Made by a program: the position numbers and the translations under genes. A DNA stretch of 64,000 bases from assembly GCF_003591005.1 (NCBI RefSeq), contig NZ_QYYD01000009.1, positions 124,001 to 188,000 of the forward strand, written 5' to 3'. This DNA comes from Rhodopseudomonas palustris. Its GTDB lineage: Bacteria; Pseudomonadota; Alphaproteobacteria; Rhizobiales; Xanthobacteraceae. Under the pieces are notes generated by a model that did no database searches, was not told the DNA's origin, and saw only the letters and a list, made by a program, of their open reading frames with translations. Below are positions 48,858 to 57,557 of this stretch, piece by piece. Positions within the stretch are counted from its first letter, which is position 1. Every line of letters begins with the position of its first letter.

Positions 48858-49832
48858 GTGATCGATCTTCTCATTGAAAAACTCCACGACACGCGCTTCC
48901 TCACAATGATGCTGGCCGCGATCGCCGCCAGCGCCACGGTGTACACGCTGGTCATGCCGATGCTCGCCGGCGAAACGCTGGCCAAGCGGATGAAGGCGGT
49001 GGGCAGCGAACGCGAGCGCATCCGACAGCGCGAGCGCGACCGGCTGGCGAAGGCCGAGCGGGTGTCGCTCCGTCAGGCGCCGAAGCAGTTCGTCGCCAAG
49101 GTCGTCGAAGACCTCAACCTCGCCAAATGGGTCGCGCAAGAGAGCGCGCGCGACAAGCTGGTGATGGCCGGTTATCGTGGCCAAGCTCCCTACATCACCT
49201 TTCTGTTCTTTCGCATGGTGATGCCGATCGCCTTCGGCATTGCGTCAGCCGTCTATGTGTTTCTGCTGTCGAACCTGCAGCAAACGACGCCGGTCAAGGT
49301 CGGCATCTGCCTCGCCGCGGTGTTCCTCGGCATGCAGGCGCCGATGCTGTTCCTGAAGAACGCGATTACCAAGCGCCAGCTGTCGATCCGCCGCGCCTTT
49401 CCCGATGCGCTCGATCTGCTGCTGATCTGCATCGAGTCTGGCATGTCGATCGAAGCCGCTTTCCGCCGGGTCTCGATCGAGATCGGCTCGCAGTCGATCC
49501 CGCTCGCCGAGGAACTGACGCTGACCACCGCGGAACTGTCGTATCTGCCCGACCGCAAGCAGGCCTACGAAAATCTCTCGGCCCGCACCGGGCTTGAGGG
49601 CGTCAAGTCGGTATGCCTGGCGCTGCAGCAGGCCGAACGCTACGGCACGCCGCTCGGCCACAGCCTGCGGGTGATGGCGCAGGAAAACCGCGACATGCGC
49701 ATGAACGAAGCCGAGAAGAAAGCCGCCGCGCTGCCGCCGAAGCTGACGGTGCCGATGATCCTGTTCTTCCTGCCGGTGCTGTTCGTGGTGATCCTCGGCC
49801 CGACCGGCATCAAAGTGGCGGCGATGCAGTAA
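48858..49832 (+). CDS. tadC: Inner-membrane pilus platform protein TadC
   Basis: A 324-residue GspF-type paralogue of TadB. FPDALDLLLICIESGMSIEA and CLALQQAERYGTPLGHSLRV are characteristic. GTG at 48858 is the likely start, with GACGAGG upstream, because the signal-like IDLLIEKLHDTRFLTMMLAA follows. Upstream ATG codons lie inside tadB in another frame. It is the last plus-strand tad gene, and no tadD follows on this strand. Confidence 0.92.
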   Translation: MIDLLIEKLHDTRFLTMMLAAIAASATVYTLVMPMLAGETLAKRMKAVGSERERIRQRERDRLAKAERVSLRQAPKQFVAKVVEDLNLAKWVAQESARDKLVMAGYRGQAPYITFLFFRMVMPIAFGIASAVYVFLLSNLQQTTPVKVGICLAAVFLGMQAPMLFLKNAITKRQLSIRRAFPDALDLLLICIESGMSIEAAFRRVSIEIGSQSIPLAEELTLTTAELSYLPDRKQAYENLSARTGLEGVKSVCLALQQAERYGTPLGHSLRVMAQENRDMRMNEAEKKAAALPPKLTVPMILFFLPVLFVVILGPTGIKVAAMQ

Positions 49833-49918
49833 GGGCCGTTAGCGGGCTCGATTGCCGAGCCGAAACTTCGCGCGATCACCCTCTCCGCCAGCACTGGGTC
49901 CTCATCCTGAGGAGCCCG

Positions 49919-50125
49919 GCCGAAAACTAAGGCAGAATTCCCGGCCACATTTCGCAGTCGGTTAGCTTGTTCACAGACTCCGTCATGGCCGGGCTTGTCC
50001 CGGCCATCCACGCTTTTTCTGCATTTCCTTCAGCAAGGCGTGGATGCCCGGCACAAGGCCGGGCATGACGCGTGGAGAGCGAAGTGCCGAATTTTAAAGG
50101 CCGCATTTTCGGCGAGGCTCTGAAG
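49919..50125. repeat. Dispersed palindrome family C, long copy 2
   Basis: The core (49981-50070) is GTCATGGCCGGGCTTGTCCC...GGCGTGGATGCCCGGCACAA...GGGCATGACG. Flanks resemble, in reverse complement, the flanks of the copy at 62715-62925: GGCCGCATTTTCGGC on the right here and TGCGGCCTTCGG there. The whole 49833-50290 gap between tadC and tadD contains no supported gene. Confidence 0.75.
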
Positions 50126-50290
50126 CCCGGCGAAGCCGGGCGTCGCGAGGGACGGGGCCACGCTGCACCTGGGGCCCATGGTTCGAGATGGCGCTTTGCG
50201 CCTCCTCTCCATGAGGATGTGCTCGTGGCAACGTCACCATTGCCAACTCTCGTCGATTAGAAGGAGACCCGTTCTAAGCGTCGACGGCGG

Positions 50291-51067
50291 TCACTCGCCG
50301 GCTGCGAGGACGCCGCCGCGGCGGGTATCGCCCTTGCCGTCCAGCATTTGCTTCAGATACGCGACATTGGCGGCGGCTTCGTCGGGCGGCAGGTCGGACC
50401 GCACAATGCCCTCGGCCTCGGCGAAGCGACCCTGCAGGCCGATCACCAGCGCCAGGTTCTGGCGCACGCGCGGGTCGGCGCGACCGCTGGAGTAGGCCTG
50501 CCGCAGCGTATCTTCGGCCTTCGGCAACTCTTTGGTGAGCACGTAGGACATGCCGAGATTGGACAGCACCGAGGGCTCGCCCGGCGCGAGCTTCAGCGCG
50601 CTCGCGTAGTAACGCCGTGCTTCCTCGTTGCGGCCCATCTGATCGAGCGACGCGCCCTGCACCGACAGAATGCGCCAATCGGGATTATCCGGGCTGTGCG
50701 CGTTCGACAGCGCGTCGAACGCCGCGCTGAAATTGCCGTTGTCTGCGAGCGCGCGGCCGTAAGCGGCCAGCACGGTCTTGTTGCCGGGATTCGCCAGCGT
50801 CGCCCGCTCGAGCATCGCCACGGCCTGGGAGCGCTGGCCGATGGCACGCAGGGCTTGGCCATAGGCCAATGCCGCGGCCGGATCCTTGGGGTTGGCGCGA
50901 TACTTGTCGCCGGCGATCTCGGCAGTGCGGGTGGGATCGGCGGGTGCCTCGGCGCGGGCGTTGAGCGCGCCGGTGATGCCGGACATCCCGGCGGTCTGGC
51001 AGCCGGCCAGCGCCGTGGTCACCACCGCGCATGCGAGAAACCGGGCAAGACAAGAGAGCTGGCGCAT
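50291..51067 (-). CDS. tadD: TPR lipoprotein, TadD-like pilotin
   Basis: A 258-residue protein. The lipobox VTTALAGC puts the lipidated Cys near residue 23. From about residue 55 come four or five tetratricopeptide repeats (AALAYGQALRAIGQRSQAVA, YGRALADNGNFSAAFDAL, YYASALKLAPGEPSVLSNLG). TadD helps secretin and pilus assembly. It is transcribed convergently to tadC and divergently from the aminopeptidase, so it is outside the main tad operon. The last 40 residues after the repeats are unremarkable. Confidence 0.87.
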   Translation of the reverse strand: MRQLSCLARFLACAVVTTALAGCQTAGMSGITGALNARAEAPADPTRTAEIAGDKYRANPKDPAAALAYGQALRAIGQRSQAVAMLERATLANPGNKTVLAAYGRALADNGNFSAAFDALSNAHSPDNPDWRILSVQGASLDQMGRNEEARRYYASALKLAPGEPSVLSNLGMSYVLTKELPKAEDTLRQAYSSGRADPRVRQNLALVIGLQGRFAEAEGIVRSDLPPDEAAANVAYLKQMLDGKGDTRRGGVLAAGE

Positions 51068-51177
51068 GGCAACTTACTCACGATCGACGTCAACCAACGA
51101 ATGCACTGCCAGCAATAGACCGTTAACCCTAATCTTGGGTTAATCCGCTCTCCCCCGCCCTGCTTGAAAGACCACGC

Positions 51178-52560
51178 ATGCCCTCGCTGTTCGCCACTGC
51201 AACGGAACCTCGCGCCATCCCGATCTCGTTTGTCACCAAATCCGGCTGGGAAGCGCTATGCGCGGGCTTACCGGCGGCGGCGCAACGCTTTGCACGGGCG
51301 CATGGCTATGGCGGCAAACCGGGGCAATTCCTCGCGCTGCCGAACGGCGAGGGCGACATCGACCACGTGTTGTTCGGCCTCGACGAAGCCGATGCACGCA
51401 GCGCCGATCCGTTGCGGGCCGGGCAGTTGCCCGGCCTGCTTCCAGCCGGGACCTACCGGTTCGCCAACGCGCCACACGATACCCGGCTGGCGGTCCTCGC
51501 CTTTGCACTCGGCACCTACAAATTCGGCCGCTATCGCAAAGCCGAGGCGCCGGCCGTCAAGCTAGTACCGCCGGACGGCGTCGACGTCGCGGCCATCGCG
51601 CGCGCGGTCGAGGCTGCCACGCTGGCGCGCGACCTGATCAACACGCCGTCGAACGATATGGGGCCAGCCGAGCTCGCCGAGGCTGCGCAGACGCTGGCGC
51701 AGCGCTTTGACGCGAGCTTCAATTGCATCGTGGGCGACGAATTGATCGCGCAAAATTTTCCGCTGATCCACGCCGTCGGCATGGCGGCGACGCGCGCGCC
51801 GCGGCTGATCGATATGACCTGGGGCGATCCGGCACATCCCAAGGTCACGCTGGTCGGCAAGGGCGTCTGCTTCGACACCGGCGGCCTCGACCTCAAACCG
51901 TCGAGCGCAATGCTGATCATGAAGAAGGACATGGGCGGCGCCGCCAACGTGCTGGCGCTGGCATCGATGATCATGGACGCCGAGCTCAAGGTCCGGCTGC
52001 GCGTGCTGATCCCGGCGGTCGAGAACGCGGTCGCCGGCAATGCGATGCGGCCGCTCGATGTGTACCCGTCGCGCAAGGGGCCCACCGTCGAAATCGGCAA
52101 CACCGACGCCGAGGGCCGGCTGGTGCTGGCCGATGCGCTGGCGCTCGCCGACGAGGAAGCGCCCGATCTGTTGATCGATCTCGGCACACTCACCGGCGCC
52201 GCCCGGGTCGCGCTCGGCCCTGATCTGCCGCCCTACTACACCAATGACGAAGCGCTTGCGCTGGATGTCGCGCGCTGCGCCGCCGCCGAAAACGATCCGC
52301 TGTGGCGATTGCCGCTGTGGGGCGCCTACGATTCCTGGCTCGACTCCAAAGTGGGGAACATCAACAACGCGCCATCGGGCGGCTTCGCCGGCTCGATCAC
52401 CTGCGCGCTGTTCCTGCAGCGCTTCGTCGAACACGCCAAGAGCTGGCTGCATGTCGACATTTACGGCTGGACCCCGAAGGCGAAGCCGGCACGGCCTGAA
52501 GGCGGTGAATGCCAGGCGGCGCGTGCGATCTTCGCGTTGCTGAGCCAGCGCTATGGCTGA
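51178..52560 (+). CDS. Leucyl aminopeptidase, M17 family
   Basis: A 460-residue cytosolic dizinc aminopeptidase that releases N-terminal residues from peptides. Signature NTDAEGRLVLADAL and the metal-binding stretch GKGVCFDTGGLDLKPSSAML with MKKDMGGAA are intact; the N-terminal regulatory half is of normal size. It may be PepA or PepB type; I do not distinguish them. Its end overlaps the NlpC/P60 gene by eight bases, suggesting a shared role in peptide or peptidoglycan-fragment turnover. Confidence 0.93.
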   Translation: MPSLFATATEPRAIPISFVTKSGWEALCAGLPAAAQRFARAHGYGGKPGQFLALPNGEGDIDHVLFGLDEADARSADPLRAGQLPGLLPAGTYRFANAPHDTRLAVLAFALGTYKFGRYRKAEAPAVKLVPPDGVDVAAIARAVEAATLARDLINTPSNDMGPAELAEAAQTLAQRFDASFNCIVGDELIAQNFPLIHAVGMAATRAPRLIDMTWGDPAHPKVTLVGKGVCFDTGGLDLKPSSAMLIMKKDMGGAANVLALASMIMDAELKVRLRVLIPAVENAVAGNAMRPLDVYPSRKGPTVEIGNTDAEGRLVLADALALADEEAPDLLIDLGTLTGAARVALGPDLPPYYTNDEALALDVARCAAAENDPLWRLPLWGAYDSWLDSKVGNINNAPSGGFAGSITCALFLQRFVEHAKSWLHVDIYGWTPKAKPARPEGGECQAARAIFALLSQRYG

Positions 52561-53437
52561 GTCAAAACTGGATGCGCGGCTGACGCCGGCGCGGCCGGAT
52601 CTTGCGGCCAAACACCTTGAGGGCCAGGTCAGCGCTACCCGATTTGTTGAAGGCGAAGTGTTCGAGGTCAGCAGTGGCGTCGCGCCGATGCGGCGCGAGC
52701 CGTTCTCCGGCGCGATGCAGGAAACGGAGGCGCTGAAGGGCGAACGCGTCACCATCTACGACCGCACCGAGGAGGGCTGGGCTTGGGGGCAGCTTCACGG
52801 CGATGGCTATGTCGGCTGGCTGCCGGACATCGCGCTGTACAGGCCGGCAGCCGAGCCGACCCACAAGGTCACCGCACTACGCACCTTCGCCTTCCCCGGC
52901 CCTTCGATCAAACTGCCGCCGACGGAAACGCTGTCGCTCGGCGCGCGGCTCGCGGTCGTGCGCGAGGACGCCACTTTCGCGGTGACGCAGGAGGGCTGGT
53001 ACGTGCCGCGCCGGCACGTCGCCGCACTCGGCGCGGTCGAGACCAATTTCGTCAGCGTGGCGGAGCGTTTCGTCGGGACCCCGTATCTGTGGGGCGGCCG
53101 CAGCAGCCTCGGCATCGATTGCTCCGGCCTGGTGCAAACCGCCCTCGCCGCCTGCGGTATTCAAGCGCCGCGAGACAGCGACATGCAGGAGGCCGCATTA
53201 GGACGACCGCTTCCGCTCACTGAGCAGACGCGGCTGCAGCGCGGCGATCTGCTGTTCTGGAAAGGCCACGTCGCGATCGCGCGTGATGCCGGCAGCATCG
53301 TGCACGCCAACGCCTACCACATGGCGACGGCCATCGAGCCGACGCAGGAGGCGATCGCGCGGATCGCAGCGGCCGGCAGCGCGCTGACGACGATCAAACG
53401 GCTCGGGCAAACAGCTCCGGCAGCCGCGCGCGGTTGA
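52553..53437 (+). CDS. NlpC/P60 cell-wall peptidase with SH3 domain
   Basis: A 294-residue protein. An N-terminal SH3-like region (VTIYDRTEEGWAWGQLHGDG, then YVGWLPD) is followed by a second SH3-like part and the NlpC/P60 domain. Its catalytic Cys190 is in GIDCSGLVQ, His239 in KGHVAIA and the third polar residue is probably His251. These enzymes cut D-gamma-glutamyl-diaminopimelate links in peptidoglycan peptides. There is no signal peptide, so it likely acts in muropeptide recycling in the cytosol. It is coupled to the aminopeptidase gene and overlaps the opposite-strand Nudix gene by 44 bases. Confidence 0.92.
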   Translation: MAESKLDARLTPARPDLAAKHLEGQVSATRFVEGEVFEVSSGVAPMRREPFSGAMQETEALKGERVTIYDRTEEGWAWGQLHGDGYVGWLPDIALYRPAAEPTHKVTALRTFAFPGPSIKLPPTETLSLGARLAVVREDATFAVTQEGWYVPRRHVAALGAVETNFVSVAERFVGTPYLWGGRSSLGIDCSGLVQTALAACGIQAPRDSDMQEAALGRPLPLTEQTRLQRGDLLFWKGHVAIARDAGSIVHANAYHMATAIEPTQEAIARIAAAGSALTTIKRLGQTAPAAARG

Positions 53438-54032
53438 GCGCCAACCATTGCAGCGCGCTGTAGAGCAGCGCGTTGGCGATGCGGCCGTCGCCGAGCGCTT
53501 GCAACGCTTCGTCGATCGACACGACAAAAGGCTGCGTATCCTCGTCCTCATCGGCAACGCCGCCGCGCTCCAGCACGGTGCTTGAATCGAGAAAGCCGGC
53601 AAAGAACGTGATCTGCTCGTCGGTGAATCCCGGCGTCGGCAGCACGCTGTACAGCTCGATCAATCGCTCCGGAGCGGCCCCGATCTCCTCGATGCATTCG
53701 CGCCGCGCGGCGACCGCCGCCTCCTCGCCGTCTTCGACGCGGCCGGCGACGATCTCGACCATGTCGCCCCGGCCGGTCGCCAGATGCGCCGGCAATCTGA
53801 ACTGTCGGATCAGCACGATCTTGTCGCGCGCCAGATCGATAGGCACCACCGCCGCGACGCGGCTGGCGCGCAGCACGTCGCGCTTCTGCAGCAGCGGCGG
53901 CTCGCCGTCGCGGCGCAGCGAGACCTCGTAGCGCTCATAGGTCATAAAGCCACGCCCGATTACTTCTGGCGCAGACACGCTGACATCGGCTTCGCGATCG
54001 GCGAGCTGATCAGCCTCGGCAATTTCGGTCAT
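53394..54032 (-). CDS. Nudix hydrolase, ADP-ribose pyrophosphatase-like
   Basis: A 212-residue Nudix enzyme. The Nudix box is perfect: GRVEDGEEAAVAARRECIEE followed by IGA (GX5EX7REUXEEXGU). The region before it (VAAVVPIDLARDKIVLIRQF with RLP) and the downstream PTPGFTDEQITFFAG are those of ADP-ribose/sugar-nucleotide pyrophosphatases. I start at the ATG at 54032, eight bases after the yejF stop on the same strand; an in-frame start at 54101 lies inside yejF. Substrate is inferred from family. Confidence 0.9.
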   Translation of the reverse strand: MTEIAEADQLADREADVSVSAPEVIGRGFMTYERYEVSLRRDGEPPLLQKRDVLRASRVAAVVPIDLARDKIVLIRQFRLPAHLATGRGDMVEIVAGRVEDGEEAAVAARRECIEEIGAAPERLIELYSVLPTPGFTDEQITFFAGFLDSSTVLERGGVADEDEDTQPFVVSIDEALQALGDGRIANALLYSALQWLALNRARLPELFARAV

Positions 54033-54039
54033 CGAACAC

Positions 54040-55677
54040 CTATTGGGCCGCGGCGCCACCCGGAGCGGTCTCGAGCCGGAATGCGGCGGCAAACAGCGCA
54101 CGCGTATAGTCGGTCTTCGGAGACTTGAACAGCTCCGCCGCGGGCCCCTCTTCGACGACCTTGCCCTGCTTCATGACAATCAGATGACTGGCGAGCGACG
54201 CCACGACCCGCAGATCGTGCGAGATGAACATGTAGGTCAGGTCGCGCTTGCGCTGCAGCTCGCGCAACAGGTCGACCATCTGCGCCTGAAACAGCATGTC
54301 GAGCGCGCTGGTCGGCTCATCCAGCACGACGAAATTCGGCTCCAGCACCACGGCGCGGGCGATGCTGATGCGCTGGCGCTGACCGCCGGAGAACTCGTGC
54401 GGATAGCGGAAGCGCGTCGCCGGATCGAGTCCGACATCGTTGAGCGCCTTGACGACGCGCGCCTCGCGCTCGTGTTCGGACAGCTGAGGCTGATGCACCT
54501 GCAGGCCCTCGGCGACGATGTCGCCGACCGACATGCGCGGGCTGAGCGCGCCGAACGGATCCTGAAACACGATCTGCATGTCGCGGCGGTGCGGCAGCAT
54601 CTCCTTGAATTTCAGGCCCTGAATGTTGGTACTGAGAAACACGATCGGCCCTTCGGACGAGATCAGCCGCAGCAGCGCGAGGCCGAGCGTCGTCTTGCCC
54701 GAGCCGGACTCGCCGACGACGCCGAGCGTCTCGCCCTTGCGTACGGCCAGCGTCACGCCGTCGACCGCCTTGATGTGACCGACCGTCCTGCGCAGCAGGC
54801 CGCGCTTGATCGGAAACCATACTTTTAAATCGTCCGCGGCGATCACCACCGGCGCATCGGGGCGCGGCGGCGCCGGGTCCGGCTTCGGCTCGGCGGCGAG
54901 CAGCGCCTTGGTGTAGGCGTGCTGCGGAGCCGTAAATACCTGCTCGACCGGGCCCTGCTCGACGATCTTCCCGTCGTGCATCACGCAGACGACGTCCGCG
55001 ATTCGGCGCACGATGCCGAGGTCGTGGGTGATGAACAGCATGCTCATGCCGAGCCGGGCGCGGATGTCGGCCAGCAGCGCCAGGATCTGCGCCTGCACGG
55101 TGACATCCAGCGCCGTGGTTGGTTCGTCGGCGATCAGCAAATCCGGCTCGTTGGCGAGCGCCATCGCGATCATCACGCGCTGGCGCTGGCCGCCGGAGAG
55201 CTGGTGCGGATAGCTGCCGAGCCGCGTCTCCGGCTCCGGAATTCCGACCTGCGTCAACAGCTCCAGGATCCGTGCCCGCCCTTTGGCGCCGCGTGGGCCG
55301 CCGTGCAGTTGCAGGATCTCGCCGAGCTGCGCCTCAATGGTGTGCAGCGGGTTGAGCGAGGTCATCGGCTCCTGGAAGATGATCGAGATCTCGTTACCGC
55401 GCAGCTCGCGGATGTCGTTCTCCGACATGCCGAGCAGCTCGCGCCCCTTGAAGCGGATCTTGCCGGTCGGATGCGACGCCGTCGGATACGGCAGCAGTTT
55501 CAGGATCGACAGCGCACTGACCGACTTGCCCGAGCCGGACTCGCCAACCAGCGCCACGCACTCGCCGCGCTTGATCTGATAGGAGATCTTGTCGACCGCG
55601 GTCGTCGTGCCGCTCTGCTGATGGAAGGCGACTGACAGCTCGTCGACGGAGAGCAGCGGTTGATTGATGGCGTCCAT
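54040..55677 (-). CDS. yejF: Peptide/microcin C-type ABC transporter ATPase YejF
   Basis: A 545-residue protein with two fused ATP-binding cassettes. The first has [27 protein letters not shown] and [13 protein letters not shown]. The second has [31 protein letters not shown] and [12 protein letters not shown]. The fusion is typical of YejF/OppDF-like importers for oligopeptides and microcin C-type compounds. The ATG at 55677 shares a base with the stop of the upstream PIN toxin gene (TGATG), so yejF translation depends on the toxin frame. Confidence 0.94.
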   Translation of the reverse strand: MDAINQPLLSVDELSVAFHQQSGTTTAVDKISYQIKRGECVALVGESGSGKSVSALSILKLLPYPTASHPTGKIRFKGRELLGMSENDIRELRGNEISIIFQEPMTSLNPLHTIEAQLGEILQLHGGPRGAKGRARILELLTQVGIPEPETRLGSYPHQLSGGQRQRVMIAMALANEPDLLIADEPTTALDVTVQAQILALLADIRARLGMSMLFITHDLGIVRRIADVVCVMHDGKIVEQGPVEQVFTAPQHAYTKALLAAEPKPDPAPPRPDAPVVIAADDLKVWFPIKRGLLRRTVGHIKAVDGVTLAVRKGETLGVVGESGSGKTTLGLALLRLISSEGPIVFLSTNIQGLKFKEMLPHRRDMQIVFQDPFGALSPRMSVGDIVAEGLQVHQPQLSEHEREARVVKALNDVGLDPATRFRYPHEFSGGQRQRISIARAVVLEPNFVVLDEPTSALDMLFQAQMVDLLRELQRKRDLTYMFISHDLRVVASLASHLIVMKQGKVVEEGPAAELFKSPKTDYTRALFAAAFRLETAPGGAAAQ

Positions 55678-56129
55678 CAGGTGAGCTCGTGAATGAGTCG
55701 TGACACGTTCTCGCGCGTCGAGTCGATCAATCGCAACCCCTCCGGCGCTTTCAACCGCCGGTCCGCGGAAAGCATAGTATTGCATGAGGTGTGAACGGCC
55801 GTCATGACATGGATTGCATCTGCAAGTTTCACCATACCGAATGCCTGCCGATAGCTCGCAGTCGCGACCAGAATGCCACGTGTCACCGGACAGAGATCAA
55901 ACAAGTCGCTCTCGACGATGAGATCGATGTAGTCGCGTTGTTGAGTGGGCGTCGCCTTTGCGAGGACTTCCGCAATCGTCAGCTCGCTGGTCACGGCGAA
56001 TCCTCGTCGGCGCCGGAACAGGTCGAACAGAGCGCGAAGCGCTTCGGAGATCTCCGTCTGTCCCTCGACGGCGTAGATGAACACATTCGAGTCGAGGTAA
56101 ACGCGCGAAGGATCAAGAGCAGCGCTCAT
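55677..56129 (-). CDS. PIN-domain toxin (VapC-like)
   Basis: A 150-residue PIN nuclease. The acidic residues are in place: Asp13 (VYLDSNVFIYAVEG), Glu49 or Glu54 (TSELTIAEVLA), Asp104 (KLADAIHVMTA) and Asp123 (MLSADRRLKAP). Such toxins cut RNA. The ATG at 56129 lies inside the stop of the upstream antitoxin (ATGA), and its own stop overlaps the yejF start. So it forms a bicistronic toxin-antitoxin unit inside the yejABEF operon. Whether it is active is not known. Confidence 0.88.
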   Translation of the reverse strand: MSAALDPSRVYLDSNVFIYAVEGQTEISEALRALFDLFRRRRGFAVTSELTIAEVLAKATPTQQRDYIDLIVESDLFDLCPVTRGILVATASYRQAFGMVKLADAIHVMTAVHTSCNTMLSADRRLKAPEGLRLIDSTRENVSRLIHELT

Positions 56130-56347
56130 TCCCACTCGTCTCGTTGCCGCCGCCACTCTGCGTCGATTTCCTCTTTGCTCCGAAACGGCGGCTGGCGACG
56201 TGCGAAGATCTCGTCCAATGTCGGCCGCTGCTTCGGCGGCTGTTCGCCTTCTTCGATCGTCACAGTTACGACAGGCCCAGCCAAACCTTCGCGCAGATCG
56301 GCAGGCAATGCCGACACAGGATAATTTTCTCTAACGATCTTATTCAT
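56126..56347 (-). CDS. Antitoxin partner of the PIN toxin
   Basis: A 73-residue acidic and polar protein. The N-terminus (MNKIVRENYPVSALPADLRE) may form a short DNA-binding arm. The C-terminal half (RPTLDEIFARRQPPFRSKEE, then EWRRQRDEWE) resembles the toxin-wrapping tail of small antitoxins paired with PIN proteins. It overlaps the toxin by four bases and starts 31 bases after yejE. I do not assign a fold family with confidence. Confidence 0.78.
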   Translation of the reverse strand: MNKIVRENYPVSALPADLREGLAGPVVTVTIEEGEQPPKQRPTLDEIFARRQPPFRSKEEIDAEWRRQRDEWE

Positions 56348-56378
56348 CGCCTTGCTCCTGGCTCATCCTACCACACCC

Positions 56379-57557
56379 TCACCTGAACGTCTTGCGCGGG
56401 TCGAAGGCGTCGCGGACGGCTTCGCCGATGAAGATCAGCAGCGACAGCATGATGGCGACGGCGAAGAAGCCGGTGAAGCCGAGCCAGGGCGCCTGGACGT
56501 TGGCCTTGCCCTGCGCAAGCAATTCGCCGAGCGAAGGTGAGCCGGGCGGCAGGCCGAAGCCCAGGAAGTCCAGCGCCGTCAGCGTCATCACCGAGGACGA
56601 CACGATGAACGGCAGGAACGTCATGGTCGCCACCATGGCGTTGGGCAACAGATGCCGCACCATGATCTTGGCGTTGGACACGCCGAGCGCGCGCGCCGCG
56701 GTGATGTATTCGAAGTTGCGGCCACGGAGGAATTCAGCACGCACCAGCCCAACCAGCGACACCCAACTAAACAGCAGCAATATGCCGAGCAGCACGAAGA
56801 AGCCGGGCACCAGCACGGAGGACAGGATCAGCAGCAGATACAGCGACGGGATCGCGGTCCAGACTTCGATGAAGCGCTGGAAGCCGAGATCGACCCAGCC
56901 GCCGAAATAGCCCTGCACGCCGCCGGCGGCGATACCGATCACCGACGAGATGATCGTCAGGCTGAGGCCGAACAGCACCGAAATGCGGAAGCCGTAGATC
57001 AGCCGCGCGACGACGTCACGGCCCTGATCGTCGGTACCGAGCCAATTGTATTCGAGATCGCGGCAGCCCTTGAGGCCCTTCTTCTCGACCACCGCCTTGC
57101 ACTCGGCCTCGGTCAGCATCCAGGTCGGCTTCGACGGTGCCGGCGTCGGCAGATCGAGATTATGCGTGCCGTAGGAATAGCGGATCGGCGCCCAGATGAT
57201 GCTGCCGCCCTTGTCGGCAATCAGCTTCTGCAGATAGGGATCGCGATAGTCCGCGGCGGTCTCGAAATCGCCGCCGAACGTCGTCTCCGAATAGGTCACC
57301 ACCGCGGGGAAATAGAAGTGGCCGTCGAACCGGATCAGCAGCGGGCGATCGTTGGCGATGAATTCGGCGAACAGCGAGACGCCGAACAGCACCAGGAAGA
57401 TCCAGAACGACCAGTAGCCGCGCCGATTGGCCTTGAAGTTCTGCCAGCGGCGGCGGTTGAGCGGCGACACCGACAGCCGGTGCCGGGTCGGCGGCACGGC
57501 TTCGCCGAGCGGCGCCTGCGTGGTGCTTTCGACCGGTTCGCGTGCGATCAGCGTCAT
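56379..57557 (-). CDS. yejE: Peptide ABC transporter permease YejE
   Basis: A 392-residue inner-membrane permease. An N-terminal cytoplasmic region and one span (YWSFWIFLVLFGVSLFAEFI) are followed by a long periplasmic loop with FGGDFETAADYRDPYLQ, typical of YejE. The permease domain with GRDVVARLIYGFRISVLFGL and the EAA-like loop comes last. The ATG at 57557 overlaps the yejB stop (TGATG). The gene ends 31 bases before the antitoxin gene. Confidence 0.93.
   Translation of the reverse strand: MTLIAREPVESTTQAPLGEAVPPTRHRLSVSPLNRRRWQNFKANRRGYWSFWIFLVLFGVSLFAEFIANDRPLLIRFDGHFYFPAVVTYSETTFGGDFETAADYRDPYLQKLIADKGGSIIWAPIRYSYGTHNLDLPTPAPSKPTWMLTEAECKAVVEKKGLKGCRDLEYNWLGTDDQGRDVVARLIYGFRISVLFGLSLTIISSVIGIAAGGVQGYFGGWVDLGFQRFIEVWTAIPSLYLLLILSSVLVPGFFVLLGILLLFSWVSLVGLVRAEFLRGRNFEYITAARALGVSNAKIMVRHLLPNAMVATMTFLPFIVSSSVMTLTALDFLGFGLPPGSPSLGELLAQGKANVQAPWLGFTGFFAVAIMLSLLIFIGEAVRDAFDPRKTFR

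Noticed and set aside
50072-50260. Short frames in the tadC-tadD gap
   Set aside because: They coincide with repeat copy C2 and its flank and have no protein features.
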